Origin: Rhodobacteraceae bacterium S2214
Lineage (GTDB): Bacteria; Pseudomonadota; Alphaproteobacteria; Rhodobacterales; Rhodobacteraceae
Direction: 5' to 3'
Assembly (NCBI GenBank): GCA_025141675.1
Contig: CP081161.1
Location: 1,462,001 to 1,526,000, forward strand
Length of the DNA stretch: 64,000 nucleotides
Shown here: positions 16,398-25,067 of the stretch, piece by piece
Numbering within the stretch: the stretch's first letter is position 1
How the letters are laid out: each line of letters starts with the position of its first letter
Translations under genes and position numbers: made by a program
The notes under the pieces: generated by a model
Told to the model about the DNA's origin: nothing
The model's database searches: none
What the model saw: the letters and a program-made list of their open reading frames with translations, nothing else

Positions 16398-16864
16398 CAG
16401 GTCGGTTCCTCGATAATGTGGTCTTCCCAGTCGTCTTCATCGACTTCAAATTCGGGGACCGTCCGGCCTTGCATGGTTACGCCCGCCTCGTGGATTGCAG
16501 TGCTATTGCCCGCGATCAATGGGTGCCAGTCGTATAGACCGCGCCCTTCATACAACAACCGATAGCCGCAAGTGCGCGGCAACCAATACATGTTATCCTT
16601 CAACGTCTTGGGCGTCAGGACGATGCATTCTGGCACAAACTGATGCCGGATCGGATATTGCGTGCAAAGGCATGTTTCGTTGTCGAGCAGGCGGCACGCC
16701 ACACGGGTCAGCGCGACTTCGCCGCTGTCTTCGTCTTCTAGTTTGTTCAGGCAGCATTTGCCGCATCCGTCGCAGACCGCTTCCCATTCGGCCTTGTTCA
16801 TCTGATCGAGCTTTTTGGTTTCCCAATACCGATCCGCAAGGCCGTCGCGTGGGATATCAGACAT
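16397..16864 (-). CDS. YcgN family cysteine-cluster protein (UPF0260)
   Basis: A 155-residue protein with a dense cysteine cluster: CDGCGKCC near 31-38, then CRLLDNETCLCTQYPIRHQFVPEC near 57-80 and a later RTCGYR. This is the CxxCxxCC pattern of the UPF0260/YkgJ zinc or iron-sulfur cluster proteins, for which no reaction is established. Its start lies inside the last codons of ribF (8-bp overlap) and its stop overlaps ltaE, so it is the middle gene of a coupled trio. The overlap alone selects the start; there is no separate ribosome site outside ribF. Confidence 0.85.
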   Translation of the reverse strand: MSDIPRDGLADRYWETKKLDQMNKAEWEAVCDGCGKCCLNKLEDEDSGEVALTRVACRLLDNETCLCTQYPIRHQFVPECIVLTPKTLKDNMYWLPRTCGYRLLYEGRGLYDWHPLIAGNSTAIHEAGVTMQGRTVPEFEVDEDDWEDHIIEEPT

Positions 16865-17795
16865 CGATCAGTATCTTTCGGGCTTGGTCGCAATCGGCGT
16901 CCATTTGGGTGATCAGCGCATCGAGGCCGTCAAATTTCAGTTCTGGCCGTAGATAGTCCACGAGCGCGATGGACACGGTGGACCCGTATAAATCCCCTTT
17001 GAAATCAAAGATGAAGGTTTCGCAATTCGGGACATTCTCGCCAAACATCGGGCGCACACCAATGGATGCGGCACCACTGTAGCTGCCCTTGTGCGGCCCA
17101 TCCAAGACGTCGGCTTTCACGGCATAAACCCCGAATTTGGGCTGGTGTAGGCCGCTGATCGACATGTTGGCTGTCGGATAGCCAAGTTCACGGCCGCGCT
17201 GTTCGCCGCGGATCACTTCACCTTCGATGCGGTGCCAATGGCCCAACATGGCGGCGGCGTCACGCGGGCGACCTTCGGTCAGCGCGGTGCGGATCGCGGT
17301 TGAAGATACCTCTGCCGTCGAGATGGTTTTCATCGGTGCAATGGTCACGCCAAACCCCATTTCTGCGCCGAACGCTGTTAAGTCTTGTGTTGTGCCTGCG
17401 CGGCCTTTTCCAAAGCAGAAATCAGACCCGACAACGACGTGTTTCAGCCCCAGTCGATCAACGATAATCTGTTGCGTGAATTCGCGTGGCGTCAGGGCGG
17501 CGAGGGCGGCGTTGAACGGCACTTCATACAGTTTATCGACGCCCAGACGTGCAAGGCGATTTGCCTTGGCTTCCGCATTCATCAGGCGGAAGGGGTTGGG
17601 ATCATTCGAAAAATAGCTACGCGGGTGCGGTTCAAACGTCATGATCCCAAGTGGCGCGTTCGCAGTGTTGGCCGCTTCGCGCGTCAGGTCGATGACCGAT
17701 TGATGGCCAAGATGTACGCCGTCGAAATTACCGATAGCAGCCGCAGCACCGCGGTCGCTTGGGTCGATGAAAAGGGTGTCACGGATAATACGCAT
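16857..17795 (-). CDS. ribF: Bifunctional riboflavin kinase/FAD synthetase
   Basis: Converts riboflavin to FMN and then FAD. The 312-residue protein has an N-terminal nucleotidyl-transferase domain with AIGNFDGVHLGHQSVIDL near 21-38 (HxGH-type motif) and an ISSTAIR-like SSTAIRTAL near 163. The C-terminal riboflavin kinase domain carries GRELGYPTANM near 200-210. Length and order are normal for the bacterial bifunctional enzyme. The ribosome site is weak. It leads the ribF-ycgN-ltaE cluster, with the MaoC-like gene 36 bp upstream on the same strand, so a longer transcript from 18275 is likely. Confidence 0.94.
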   Translation of the reverse strand: MRIIRDTLFIDPSDRGAAAAIGNFDGVHLGHQSVIDLTREAANTANAPLGIMTFEPHPRSYFSNDPNPFRLMNAEAKANRLARLGVDKLYEVPFNAALAALTPREFTQQIIVDRLGLKHVVVGSDFCFGKGRAGTTQDLTAFGAEMGFGVTIAPMKTISTAEVSSTAIRTALTEGRPRDAAAMLGHWHRIEGEVIRGEQRGRELGYPTANMSISGLHQPKFGVYAVKADVLDGPHKGSYSGAASIGVRPMFGENVPNCETFIFDFKGDLYGSTVSIALVDYLRPELKFDGLDALITQMDADCDQARKILIDV

Positions 17796-17831
17796 GAGCT
17801 TGCGTAACCTGCCGCGAAACGGGGCGCAAGG

Positions 17832-18275
17832 TCAGTCGAATTTACGCGACGGTGCGAGCACAGTTGCTTCGCCTACCAGCACTTTTTTTCCGTTTACGAT
17901 GCAACGCGTTTCCATTTTTACGCGCCGCTTCGAATGGTCGATTTCCATGACTTCAACTTCGGCCAGAACCATGTCGTCTGGGCGGACTGGCGCCAGGAAT
18001 TTCAGGCTTTGTCCAAGGTAGACGGTCCCGTGACCCGGAAGTTGTTCGCCGATGACGGCTGAAATCAAACCGGCTGTCAGCATCCCATGCGCAATCCGAC
18101 CGCCAAAAATGGTGTCGTGTGCATAGTCGTCGTCAAGGTGGACAGGATTGCGGTCGGTCGAAACTTCGGCAAACAATTCGATATCACGGTCGGTCACTTG
18201 CTTGCGCAGCGACCGAACCATGCCGATTTCAATGTCTTCGATACAGATTGTTCCGCGCGGTGCATTGTCCAACAT
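17832..18275 (-). CDS. MaoC-like hot-dog dehydratase family protein
   Basis: A 147-residue single hot-dog protein with the hydratase-2 motif: DRNPVHLDDDYAHDTIFGGRIAHGMLTAGLISAVIG near 43-78, where Asp and His are the catalytic pair of R-specific enoyl-CoA hydratases. It may act on enoyl-CoA in fatty-acid or polyhydroxyalkanoate metabolism, but single-domain MaoC proteins vary in substrate. The start has AAGGACG five bases upstream. Nothing nearby belongs to fatty-acid metabolism; it precedes ribF. Confidence 0.85.
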   Translation of the reverse strand: MLDNAPRGTICIEDIEIGMVRSLRKQVTDRDIELFAEVSTDRNPVHLDDDYAHDTIFGGRIAHGMLTAGLISAVIGEQLPGHGTVYLGQSLKFLAPVRPDDMVLAEVEVMEIDHSKRRVKMETRCIVNGKKVLVGEATVLAPSRKFD

Positions 18276-18366
18276 CTTGCGTCCTTAGGGTAATAAAAGT
18301 CCGACCGGAATGGCCTCATTGAAATTTTATTACTTCGCGACCGCAGAAAAATCAACCCCTAAGTTC

Positions 18367-19242
18367 TTACCGCAAGTGGCCGATACTGTAGGTCGCAGAC
18401 ATTTTTTCTGTTTCTAAATAGTTGTTTAGCGCCTGTGGGTCCGGTTGTTGATCGGTTTTTGTTTCTTCAGCTGCCAATCCGCCTGTGATAAACAGTGTAT
18501 CAAGGTCTTCTTGCACGCCGCCAAGCACATCGGTACGAATCCCGTCGCCGATGCATATGATATCGCTGTCCGCGATAGATTTGCCGAGCGCTGCGAGCCT
18601 GCGTTTAGCCAGATCGTAGATCGGCGGATGGGGTTTGCCGAAATACAGGCTTTCACCGCCCATTTCTGTATAAAGCGCCGCTAGCGCGCCCGCGCACCAT
18701 TCGCGCACATCGCCGCGATCAACGATGATATCTGGGTTTGCACACAACAATTTCAGACCCTTTTGTTTGGCATACAGAAACTCTGGCCGGTTGACGTCGA
18801 CGTCCGCCAACGTATCGAACGGGCCGCAGCAAACGATGCCTTCTGCGTCTTCCAACGGGACTTTTGTAATCTCGATCGGGTTTTCTAGGATCGACATCGG
18901 TTTAAAGAAATCATCGTCGCGGGGTGTTTCGCCCATGAACCAGACCTTTGATCCAACGATGCCCCGGAACATCGCAGAACGGGCACTGTCGCCCGATGTC
19001 GCTATGGCATCCCAGGCATCATCAGGAATGCCGAAGTCGAGGATCTGATGCGCCACGGAATCCCATGGACGCGGCGAATTTGTGACCAAAATGACGATGC
19101 CGCCTTTGGCCCGAAAATCTTGCATTGCTTTGACGGCGGCAGGGTGGGCTTCGATCCCGTTATGCATGCAGCCCCAAAGGTCGACGAATGCGGCGTCGTA
19201 GCGATCTGAAATCTCGGAAAAAGCGGTGATGATTTGGGTCAT
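18367..19242 (-). CDS. HAD superfamily IIA hydrolase (TIGR01459-type)
   Basis: A 291-residue HAD phosphatase of the NagD/IIA branch: motif I FVDLWGCMHNG near 18-28 (DxWG rather than DxDG), motif II VTNSPRP near 55 and motif III/IV CIGDGIRTDVLGGVQEDLDTLFITGG near 230-255. It probably dephosphorylates a small phosphate ester or nucleotide; the substrate is unknown. ATG at 19242 follows AAAGGTG; a longer frame would read through the ppaC terminator. The promoter must lie in the 90 bp between that terminator and the start. Confidence 0.88.
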   Translation of the reverse strand: MTQIITAFSEISDRYDAAFVDLWGCMHNGIEAHPAAVKAMQDFRAKGGIVILVTNSPRPWDSVAHQILDFGIPDDAWDAIATSGDSARSAMFRGIVGSKVWFMGETPRDDDFFKPMSILENPIEITKVPLEDAEGIVCCGPFDTLADVDVNRPEFLYAKQKGLKLLCANPDIIVDRGDVREWCAGALAALYTEMGGESLYFGKPHPPIYDLAKRRLAALGKSIADSDIICIGDGIRTDVLGGVQEDLDTLFITGGLAAEETKTDQQPDPQALNNYLETEKMSATYSIGHLR

Positions 19243-19333
19243 GGGACACCTTTGTGAAACGAATGAGAGGGCAGTCGCCCTTTGTACAAGGGGTACACCG
19301 GACGCGGGCAGGGCGTACACCTGAAAGTTAGGC

Positions 19334-19361
19334 AAAAAGAAAGGGCGCTGAAAAGCGCCCT
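19334..19361 (-). terminator. Rho-independent terminator downstream of ppaC
   Basis: AGGGCGCT/AGCGCCCT stem with a 4-base loop (19342-19361), followed on the minus strand by a T-rich tract. It separates ppaC from the HAD gene. Confidence 0.85.
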
Positions 19362-19387
19362 GTTCTCGGAATTCTATCTGAAGTGGC

Positions 19388-20308
19388 TTAGGCTGTCTTC
19401 AGGTTCGGGATGATCTGCTTTTTGCGGCTCATCACGCCCGGAAGGACAACTGTGTCGCCTGAAACAGTTGCGCCGAAGGATGCTTCAGCGACTGTTTTGG
19501 ACAGATCGTTCGGGATCATCATTGTGGCTTCTTCGTTCAGGATATCGACCACGAACAACAGCACTTGATCAACGCCGTCTTCTTTTGCGACGTCCGTCAT
19601 GGATGCCATGATGCTGTCCTTGCGGTCCAACACGATCTTTGGCGCGGTGGTTTCCAGAACAGACACGCGGAATTTGGTGTCGCCGACAGCGTATTCTTTG
19701 CTGTCCATCCGCAGAAGTTCCGCGTCAGAGAAAGCAGAAACATCTGATTTGGCTTCGAACATTTCAGAGGCATACGCGCCCAAATCGACGCCCAGATCCG
19801 CGGCTAGTTTTTCAGCGAGCGCTTTGTCCACTGGTGTAGTGGTCGGCGACCGGAATTCCAGCGTGTCGGACAGGATGCAGGACAGCATCACGCCTTTGAC
19901 GTTGTCCGGCATGTGGGCTTCGTGGCCTGCCATCAGGTCGTGCATGATCGTAGCTGTACAGGCCAACGGACGTATCGTGATGTCGATTGGGCCAGCCGTT
20001 TCCAGACCGCCCACCAGTTTGTGATGGTCGATGATCGCTGTGACGTTCGCGCCATTGATGTTGGCTGGCAATTCGGCAGGGTTGTTGGTGTCAACGATCA
20101 CGCAGTCCTGACCATCTGCGACGTCGGCGATGATTTCCGGCTGATCAAAGCCCCAACGCTTGGCCACGAATGCGGCTTCGGTGTTTGGCGTGCCGAGCAA
20201 CACCGCCTTGGCGTCTGTGCCTGTATGGTTCAGGAACCAGTCCCAAATGATCGCGGAGCCAAGGGAATCGGTGTCAGGGGCTTTGTGGCCGAAAACGAGC
20301 GTTGTCAT
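19388..20308 (-). CDS. ppaC: Manganese-dependent inorganic pyrophosphatase (family II)
   Basis: Hydrolyses pyrophosphate to drive biosynthesis. The 306-residue DHH-family enzyme shows the N-terminal GHKAPDTDSLGSAI, VDTNNPAEL near 73, the DHH triad in AIIDHHKLVGG near 92, and a C-terminal SRKKQIIPNL substrate-binding SRKKQ motif. No CBS/DRTGG regulatory insert is present, so this is the short constitutive form. Family II enzymes are less widespread than family I in proteobacteria but common in this clade. Single gene bounded by a terminator. Confidence 0.94.
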   Translation of the reverse strand: MTTLVFGHKAPDTDSLGSAIIWDWFLNHTGTDAKAVLLGTPNTEAAFVAKRWGFDQPEIIADVADGQDCVIVDTNNPAELPANINGANVTAIIDHHKLVGGLETAGPIDITIRPLACTATIMHDLMAGHEAHMPDNVKGVMLSCILSDTLEFRSPTTTPVDKALAEKLAADLGVDLGAYASEMFEAKSDVSAFSDAELLRMDSKEYAVGDTKFRVSVLETTAPKIVLDRKDSIMASMTDVAKEDGVDQVLLFVVDILNEEATMMIPNDLSKTVAEASFGATVSGDTVVLPGVMSRKKQIIPNLKTA

Positions 20309-20416
20309 ATGTCATAGACCTATATTCAGGGGTGTTTTGCGGCCTTATAACAGGCGTGCTGATCTTGTCACGTGGACAAAATGGCATACCGCTATGCGTT
20401 CTGAGACGTGGCTAAA

Positions 20417-21289
20417 TTATTCGGTAGCGACATAGGCGCCTTCGACAAGGGTCGGGAATTCACCTTCACCATTGTCAATTTCTCCGAAAATTTGACCTCC
20501 GACTGCCCCACCATCGGGACCATAGAAACGTCCCGTGATGCCCGCGCTGATAATCGTTCCATCAATTTCGCCAAGGCTCGCATCCTCGTCATAGGTCAGC
20601 GTGGTTTCAAAACCGTTCCCAGCGATATCTGTTGGGTCAATGTCGAAAGCGACCGATGGAACGCGCACCTCGGGGTTGTCGCCGCCATCATCGAAGACAA
20701 ATAGATCACCCGCCAACGTCATCGCGTCAAAATCAACGTCGAGCGCGATCCGACCTGCGCCAAAGCCATCAATGAAACCGGTTCGTGTGGTCAGGCTGAT
20801 GCCGCCTTCGTATTCCGCCCCGCCTGTCCGTGCACCGATCACGGCGGGGTCAGTGTCGACCCCAATGACGATGTTAGATGTGTTCAAGTTGTCGTCGAGC
20901 ACGCTGAACAATGTTGCGACTTCCGCATTTGGGAAGTCTGAAATCTGGAATTGCAACACGGCGAAATCATCACCGTCTTCATAGACAAACCGACCGGGCG
21001 TCTGGCGGACAAGCGTGATTTCCTGTCCATTGATGGTCACAATCGCTTCGCCGTCTCGATCATCGAGGTCGTCAAGGATGATGTCTTGCACCTCAAGCGT
21101 GAGTTCTTCGCCGCCAGCGCTTGTGATCCTTCGTTGATCGACAAGGTTAAGCGTCGAGACGGTACCTGTCCTCACTGTATCAGATGCAAAGCCGCTTGGT
21201 GAAAGTGGAACGATGACGGGTCCGGAGCTGCTTCCGCCGCAGGCCGCGAGAAGTGTAAGGCTTGTGGCAACTGATAAATTCTTGAACAT
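20417..21289 (-). CDS. Lipoprotein with transferrin-binding-protein-like beta-barrel domain
   Basis: A 290-residue predicted lipoprotein: signal MFKNLSVATSLTLLAAC-GG with a lipobox cysteine at 17, then a Gly/Asp-rich beta protein. The C-terminal GTIISAGITGRFYGPDGGAVGGQIFGEI matches the TbpB beta-barrel (solute-binding) domain found in many roseobacter surface lipoproteins. It probably faces the cell surface or periplasm; a ligand cannot be assigned and no TonB receptor is adjacent. GGGGGAAAG precedes the start. It follows a 62-bp gap from the divergent DUF2161 gene. Confidence 0.8.
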   Translation of the reverse strand: MFKNLSVATSLTLLAACGGSSSGPVIVPLSPSGFASDTVRTGTVSTLNLVDQRRITSAGGEELTLEVQDIILDDLDDRDGEAIVTINGQEITLVRQTPGRFVYEDGDDFAVLQFQISDFPNAEVATLFSVLDDNLNTSNIVIGVDTDPAVIGARTGGAEYEGGISLTTRTGFIDGFGAGRIALDVDFDAMTLAGDLFVFDDGGDNPEVRVPSVAFDIDPTDIAGNGFETTLTYDEDASLGEIDGTIISAGITGRFYGPDGGAVGGQIFGEIDNGEGEFPTLVEGAYVATE

Positions 21290-21351
21290 GTAGACTTTCC
21301 CCCTGGTGTTGTGGGAATGTTAACGTCAGCGTTTCAAAGGTTCAATCGCAT

Positions 21352-22047
21352 ATGGCGAAAGCGTCCGGCAAGTCTCAATCTATCCGCGAGGCGGATTTGT
21401 ATGCCCCGGTGAAGGCCTATCTGACCCGTCAGGGGTACGACGTGAAGGGTGAAGTGGGCGCGGCTGATGTGGTGGCGACGCGCGGCAATGAAGACCCTGT
21501 CATTGTTGAGCTGAAGCTGGGGTTTTCGCTGAGCCTGTTTCATCAGGGCATTGACCGTTTGGCGGTGACTGATTTGGTCTATGTCGCGGTGCCCCTGAAG
21601 ACAGGCAAACCGTTTCAACGCGCCCTGAAAGACAACATCAAGCTGGCCCGCCGTGTGGGCCTTGGCGTCATAACCGTGCGACCGCGAGACGGCCACGTGG
21701 AGGTTCACGCTGATCCCGCGCCATATGTGCCGCGCAAATCGAAAAAGAAGAAAACCCAGCTATTGCGCGCCTTTGACCGGCTGAAGGGTGATCCCAATGA
21801 GGGTGGTTCGACCCGCCATGGGATTGTCACGGGGTACCGTCAGGATGCCCTGCGGTGTGCGCGGTTCTTGGCTGTGCACGGGCCAAGCGCTGGTGCGAAA
21901 GTGAAAGAATGGGCCGAAGTCCCGCAAGCCACGACGATCATGCGCAACGATCACTACGGCTGGTTCGAAAAGGTCAGTCGCGGGGTGTACGGGCTGACCG
22001 ACGTGGGGCGCAAAGGACTTGCCGACTATGGGGATTTAGAGGCTTAG
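21352..22047 (+). CDS. DUF2161 protein with PD-(D/E)xK nuclease-like core
   Basis: A 231-residue DUF2161-family protein. Residues 12-60 contain YAPVKAYLTRQGYDVKGEVGAADVVATRG followed by VIVELKLG, that is, an Asp then ELK spacing as in PD-(D/E)xK nucleases. A basic linker (RKSKKKK near 125) follows, and the C-terminal ~90 residues, ending WFEKVSRGVYGLTDVG, look like a winged helix. This suggests a DNA-acting enzyme, but no activity is established for the family. It is a stand-alone gene with its own terminator. Confidence 0.8.
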   Translation: MAKASGKSQSIREADLYAPVKAYLTRQGYDVKGEVGAADVVATRGNEDPVIVELKLGFSLSLFHQGIDRLAVTDLVYVAVPLKTGKPFQRALKDNIKLARRVGLGVITVRPRDGHVEVHADPAPYVPRKSKKKKTQLLRAFDRLKGDPNEGGSTRHGIVTGYRQDALRCARFLAVHGPSAGAKVKEWAEVPQATTIMRNDHYGWFEKVSRGVYGLTDVGRKGLADYGDLEA

Positions 22048-22063
22048 GCCCGCGCCAATGCAA

Positions 22064-22090
22064 AAAGGGCACCGCGGTTGGGTGCCCTTT
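22064..22090. terminator. Bidirectional hairpin terminator
   Basis: AAAGGGCACC (22064-22073) pairs with GGTGCCCTTT (22081-22090). It lies between the convergent DUF2161 and PstS-like/OmpA genes and has A/T runs on both sides. Confidence 0.85.
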
Positions 22091-22112
22091 CAGTATTTAT
22101 GGTCTTTTCAGA

Positions 22113-23747
22113 TTAGCGCAGTGTGTTGCGGCTGTTCGGCAAGCGCAACCATACTTCAACGCGGCGGTTGCGTTCACGGCCGACTTCGCCATCGTTGCAA
22201 GACAACGGCAGCAATTCACCGTAGCTGATTGGCTTCACAAGTGCTGCGTTTTCAGCAGAAAGCGATCCGGCCAACACGTCACGTACGGCTTCGGCACGGT
22301 TTTGTGCGAGCGCCGTGTTCTGGACGCGGTTACCGACCGAGTCAGCGAAACCAACCAGCAAGACTTCAAGGCCTGCAAATTCGCCGTTTTCCATTTTTTC
22401 GGCCAACTCTTCAACGTTCCGCACGGATTCGACATCGAGGATGCTTGAGGCGGAAGAGAAGCGGAAAGATGTGCTCAACCGGTCAGCGCCGCGCAATTGC
22501 TGCATCATGTCGGAGTACTGTGCACCATCGAAGTCAGGTTCAACGGCTGCCGTATGCACGAGCATCATGCCCATATCTTCCAGACGCATGCGTTCCAGTT
22601 CGCGGTCGATGAAGTGGCTTTCCTTGATGTAGGCTTGTGCTTCGCTGGTCAGTGTCCAATCAAGAAACGCCTGTGCTTCCGGGTGGATTTGACCCGGTTT
22701 TGTGTAGGCGTACAGACGGCGGGACAAAGCGTAGCCTTCGATCTTCATGCGGAAGTCTGTTGGCGGGGACAGCAGGCCACATTCTTCACGAATGGACAGT
22801 AAGTTCACATCGTTTGTCCGTGCCAACCAACGGCCCACAAATCCGATGCCGCCGCGATCTGCCATAACCGCATCAACCATATCCTGGTAGGCGCTCCAAC
22901 GGATTACGTCTTCTTTTTCGTCACGGTTGTTCGGGCGCACGAGTGCATCCATCATAACGGCGCGGTCGCCCGAGCTTTCGCTGAAGGAATTGACTGTGAT
23001 GGGATGATCACCGCCGCCAAGTTCCAGCCAGTTTGTGATTTCACCGGACCAGATTTTCGCGATTTCTTCGGATGTCAGGTTGCGAACCGGGTTGTCGGGG
23101 TGGGCAATCATGACGATGCCGTCAACGCCAAGAACCGTTTCGTCAGCCGTATCGCGTAGGTCAGGAATTCCTGCGGCAGAAATCTTTTCGACGTCGCTGT
23201 CTTTCATACGGCGGTCGGCAACGCCAATGGCTGCACTGCCGTCGGCAATCGCAGGAAATGCACTGCCGGACCCGCGCGATTGCAGATCGATTTCTGCGCG
23301 CAAGGTGCCGTCTGCGTTTGTCAGGCGGATGATACGTTCAGCCGCTTCCGCAGTCGTTTCAAGTTCATAAGTTGCGCCCACGGATGCCGCGTAGCCACGC
23401 AACAAGTTCGGGATCAATGTCGTGCCAACGGTCCGTGAACCGTAGATGCCAAAGTTCGGGCCAAAATCCTGTGCAGCTTCCGCGACTTCAGGGCAGACAA
23501 GGCCGGTACATGTCACGCTTTTGGCCTGAATGCGCAGGGTGCCGAGTTCTTCGGTTTCAACGATATACATACCGTCTTCGTAGCTGAGGAGCTGACCAGA
23601 GATCGACATGCTGCCGTCGTTTGCTTCAAGCTGGATAGGGGCATTTTGTTGCGCTGACAAAGGGCCTGTCGCGAGTACAAGCAAGCTTGCGACGGCGCTC
23701 AATACGAACGGTAGTTTCTTACGGGATTTAGGAGTTAGGGCGCTCAT
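22113..23747 (-). CDS. PstS-like binding domain fused to OmpA-like domain
   Basis: A 544-residue exported chimera. Signal peptide at 1-32 (cleavage after LSA-QQ); a short segment with a cysteine pair (CTGLVC) near 79-84; a phosphate-ABC-type periplasmic binding fold from about 95 to 390 (GSRTVGTTLIPNLLRGYA at its start, SFSESSGDRAVMMDALV near 265); and an OmpA/MotB peptidoglycan-binding-like domain from about 415 (LLVGFADSVGNRVQNTALAQNRAEAVRDVL near 470-500). The layout suggests a phosphate or other anion binder tethered to the cell wall. No pst permease genes are near. Ligand specificity is unknown. Confidence 0.88.
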   Translation of the reverse strand: MSALTPKSRKKLPFVLSAVASLLVLATGPLSAQQNAPIQLEANDGSMSISGQLLSYEDGMYIVETEELGTLRIQAKSVTCTGLVCPEVAEAAQDFGPNFGIYGSRTVGTTLIPNLLRGYAASVGATYELETTAEAAERIIRLTNADGTLRAEIDLQSRGSGSAFPAIADGSAAIGVADRRMKDSDVEKISAAGIPDLRDTADETVLGVDGIVMIAHPDNPVRNLTSEEIAKIWSGEITNWLELGGGDHPITVNSFSESSGDRAVMMDALVRPNNRDEKEDVIRWSAYQDMVDAVMADRGGIGFVGRWLARTNDVNLLSIREECGLLSPPTDFRMKIEGYALSRRLYAYTKPGQIHPEAQAFLDWTLTSEAQAYIKESHFIDRELERMRLEDMGMMLVHTAAVEPDFDGAQYSDMMQQLRGADRLSTSFRFSSASSILDVESVRNVEELAEKMENGEFAGLEVLLVGFADSVGNRVQNTALAQNRAEAVRDVLAGSLSAENAALVKPISYGELLPLSCNDGEVGRERNRRVEVWLRLPNSRNTLR

Positions 23748-23880
23748 AACTATTTCTCACACTATTAAACGGTTTCGCCGCATAAAGCTGTGAACGAAGG
23801 CAGCAATGCGGCAACATTGCGCCTCACAATGGCGGTTCCCTAACGTCATTTGTCAATTAAGTTGAAGCGCGCGATGCGCA

Positions 23881-24870
23881 CTATCGCACCGGTTGTATTC
23901 TCCAACCAGCAGCATTCAGCAACGCGACAAGGCCCAATTCGCCGGGCAAATGTGCGGCCCCAACGGCGATCACAATATTGTCGTGCGTTTCTGTCGCGGC
24001 TTCGATCACGGGCATCCAGTTTTGGTTGCGGCGGTCCAGCAATAGGTCTTGGGTTTCGGCCATTTGCGCGGCTGCGTCTTCGGGGGACATACCTGTCAAT
24101 TCGCGCGCCGCGATCTGGCTGACTTCCCAGACTCGCGCGATTTGTTCCGAGAAATAGGCGTCTAGCATAGCGACAAACAACGCTTGTTGATCTGCGGCGT
24201 CAATCAAGCCGAGTTTCAGCAGATCAATCTGTTCTTGTTGGGTGCCGTCGGTCAGGATGTCGATCAGCGTTTCCCAACCTTCAAGGGCTTGCACAGGCAC
24301 GTCATAGGCTTCAGCATCTGCAATCAGCATATGGTCCAAACCGCGCATGCCTTGCGCGATTTCGGCCATGGCACAGGCAGGAATGCCAAGTGTCAGCGAC
24401 AAATACCAAGGTTGGAACTTTGCGACGAAGAACGACGGCAGCCCGCGATCTTGGGCGGCTTGCTGAACCTTTTCCCAGACGTCCGGCGCCAGAAGTTCGG
24501 GGAGCGTTGGGCCGTCGTTGATTAGATAAAGGTCAGGGTTGGCGATAAATGCGTCCTGCATCGCCGCTTCTTCATCGGCGGTGGCTTCGACTAGTAACAG
24601 GTCTGCGGTCTGGATGGCGGGGCGGGCACGCACGCGCAGCAGTTCCAACCGTGCGTCATAGACATGCATCGTGCCGACAAGGGTCAGTGTGTCATCCCCT
24701 TTGGTCGCGGTCCAGATCAGTCCTGTGTTATTTGGAGTGGCTTCAACCGCTTGTGCAATCTCGTCCTGCACAGGTTGTGGAAGCTGATTGAGATAGCTTT
24801 CGCCAGAGCATAACCCGAATGCGGGCAGGGCGGTGAGTGTGGTAAGGGCGGTGAGAGCTGCGCGAAACAT
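23881..24870 (-). CDS. TraB/GumN family protein
   Basis: A 329-residue exported protein of the TraB/GumN (PrgY/Tiki-like) family. A signal peptide ends near residue 20 (ALPAFGLC). The core has LVGTMHVYDARL near 64-75 (GTxH motif), an ADLLLVEATADEE near 88-100, and the C-terminal NIVIAVGAAHLPGELGLVALLNAAGW with GAAHLPG, the second conserved His. These residues form a putative metal site and some relatives are proteases. ATG at 24870 follows AAGGACG; the longer frame adds 20 non-conserved residues. Function here is unknown; it is divergent from groESL. Confidence 0.85.
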   Translation of the reverse strand: MFRAALTALTTLTALPAFGLCSGESYLNQLPQPVQDEIAQAVEATPNNTGLIWTATKGDDTLTLVGTMHVYDARLELLRVRARPAIQTADLLLVEATADEEAAMQDAFIANPDLYLINDGPTLPELLAPDVWEKVQQAAQDRGLPSFFVAKFQPWYLSLTLGIPACAMAEIAQGMRGLDHMLIADAEAYDVPVQALEGWETLIDILTDGTQQEQIDLLKLGLIDAADQQALFVAMLDAYFSEQIARVWEVSQIAARELTGMSPEDAAAQMAETQDLLLDRRNQNWMPVIEAATETHDNIVIAVGAAHLPGELGLVALLNAAGWRIQPVR

Positions 24871-24970
24871 AAGCGTCCTTTTCGGGATCTGGTTTTGCGG
24901 CAGGGTAACCCGACTACACCCTGTGTCCACAGCCTATTTAGAATGATGTCAAAAAACGCGAACGGGCGTG

Positions 24971-24999
24971 TTGACTCGCGTTTGCGACCTGCCTACCTA
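24971..24999 (+). promoter_or_regulatory. groESL promoter (sigma-70-like)
   Basis: TTGACT (24971-24976), a 17-bp spacer and TACCTA (24994-24999) match the vegetative consensus. The expected start site falls at the left arm of the CIRCE operator. Confidence 0.65.
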
Positions 25000-25006
25000 T
25001 GCATCG

Positions 25007-25033
25007 TTAGCACTCGTGACTTGTGAGTGATAA
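25007..25033 (+). promoter_or_regulatory. CIRCE operator (HrcA site)
   Basis: TTAGCACTC at 25007-25015, nine bases, then GAGTGATAA at 25025-25033: the CIRCE inverted repeat with one mismatch in the right arm (A for C). HrcA binds this element to repress groESL and is released by heat or unfolded-protein load. Confidence 0.92.
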
Positions 25034-25067
25034 CACCAGTTTTAACGCGAACAAGGAGAGTTCGGAG

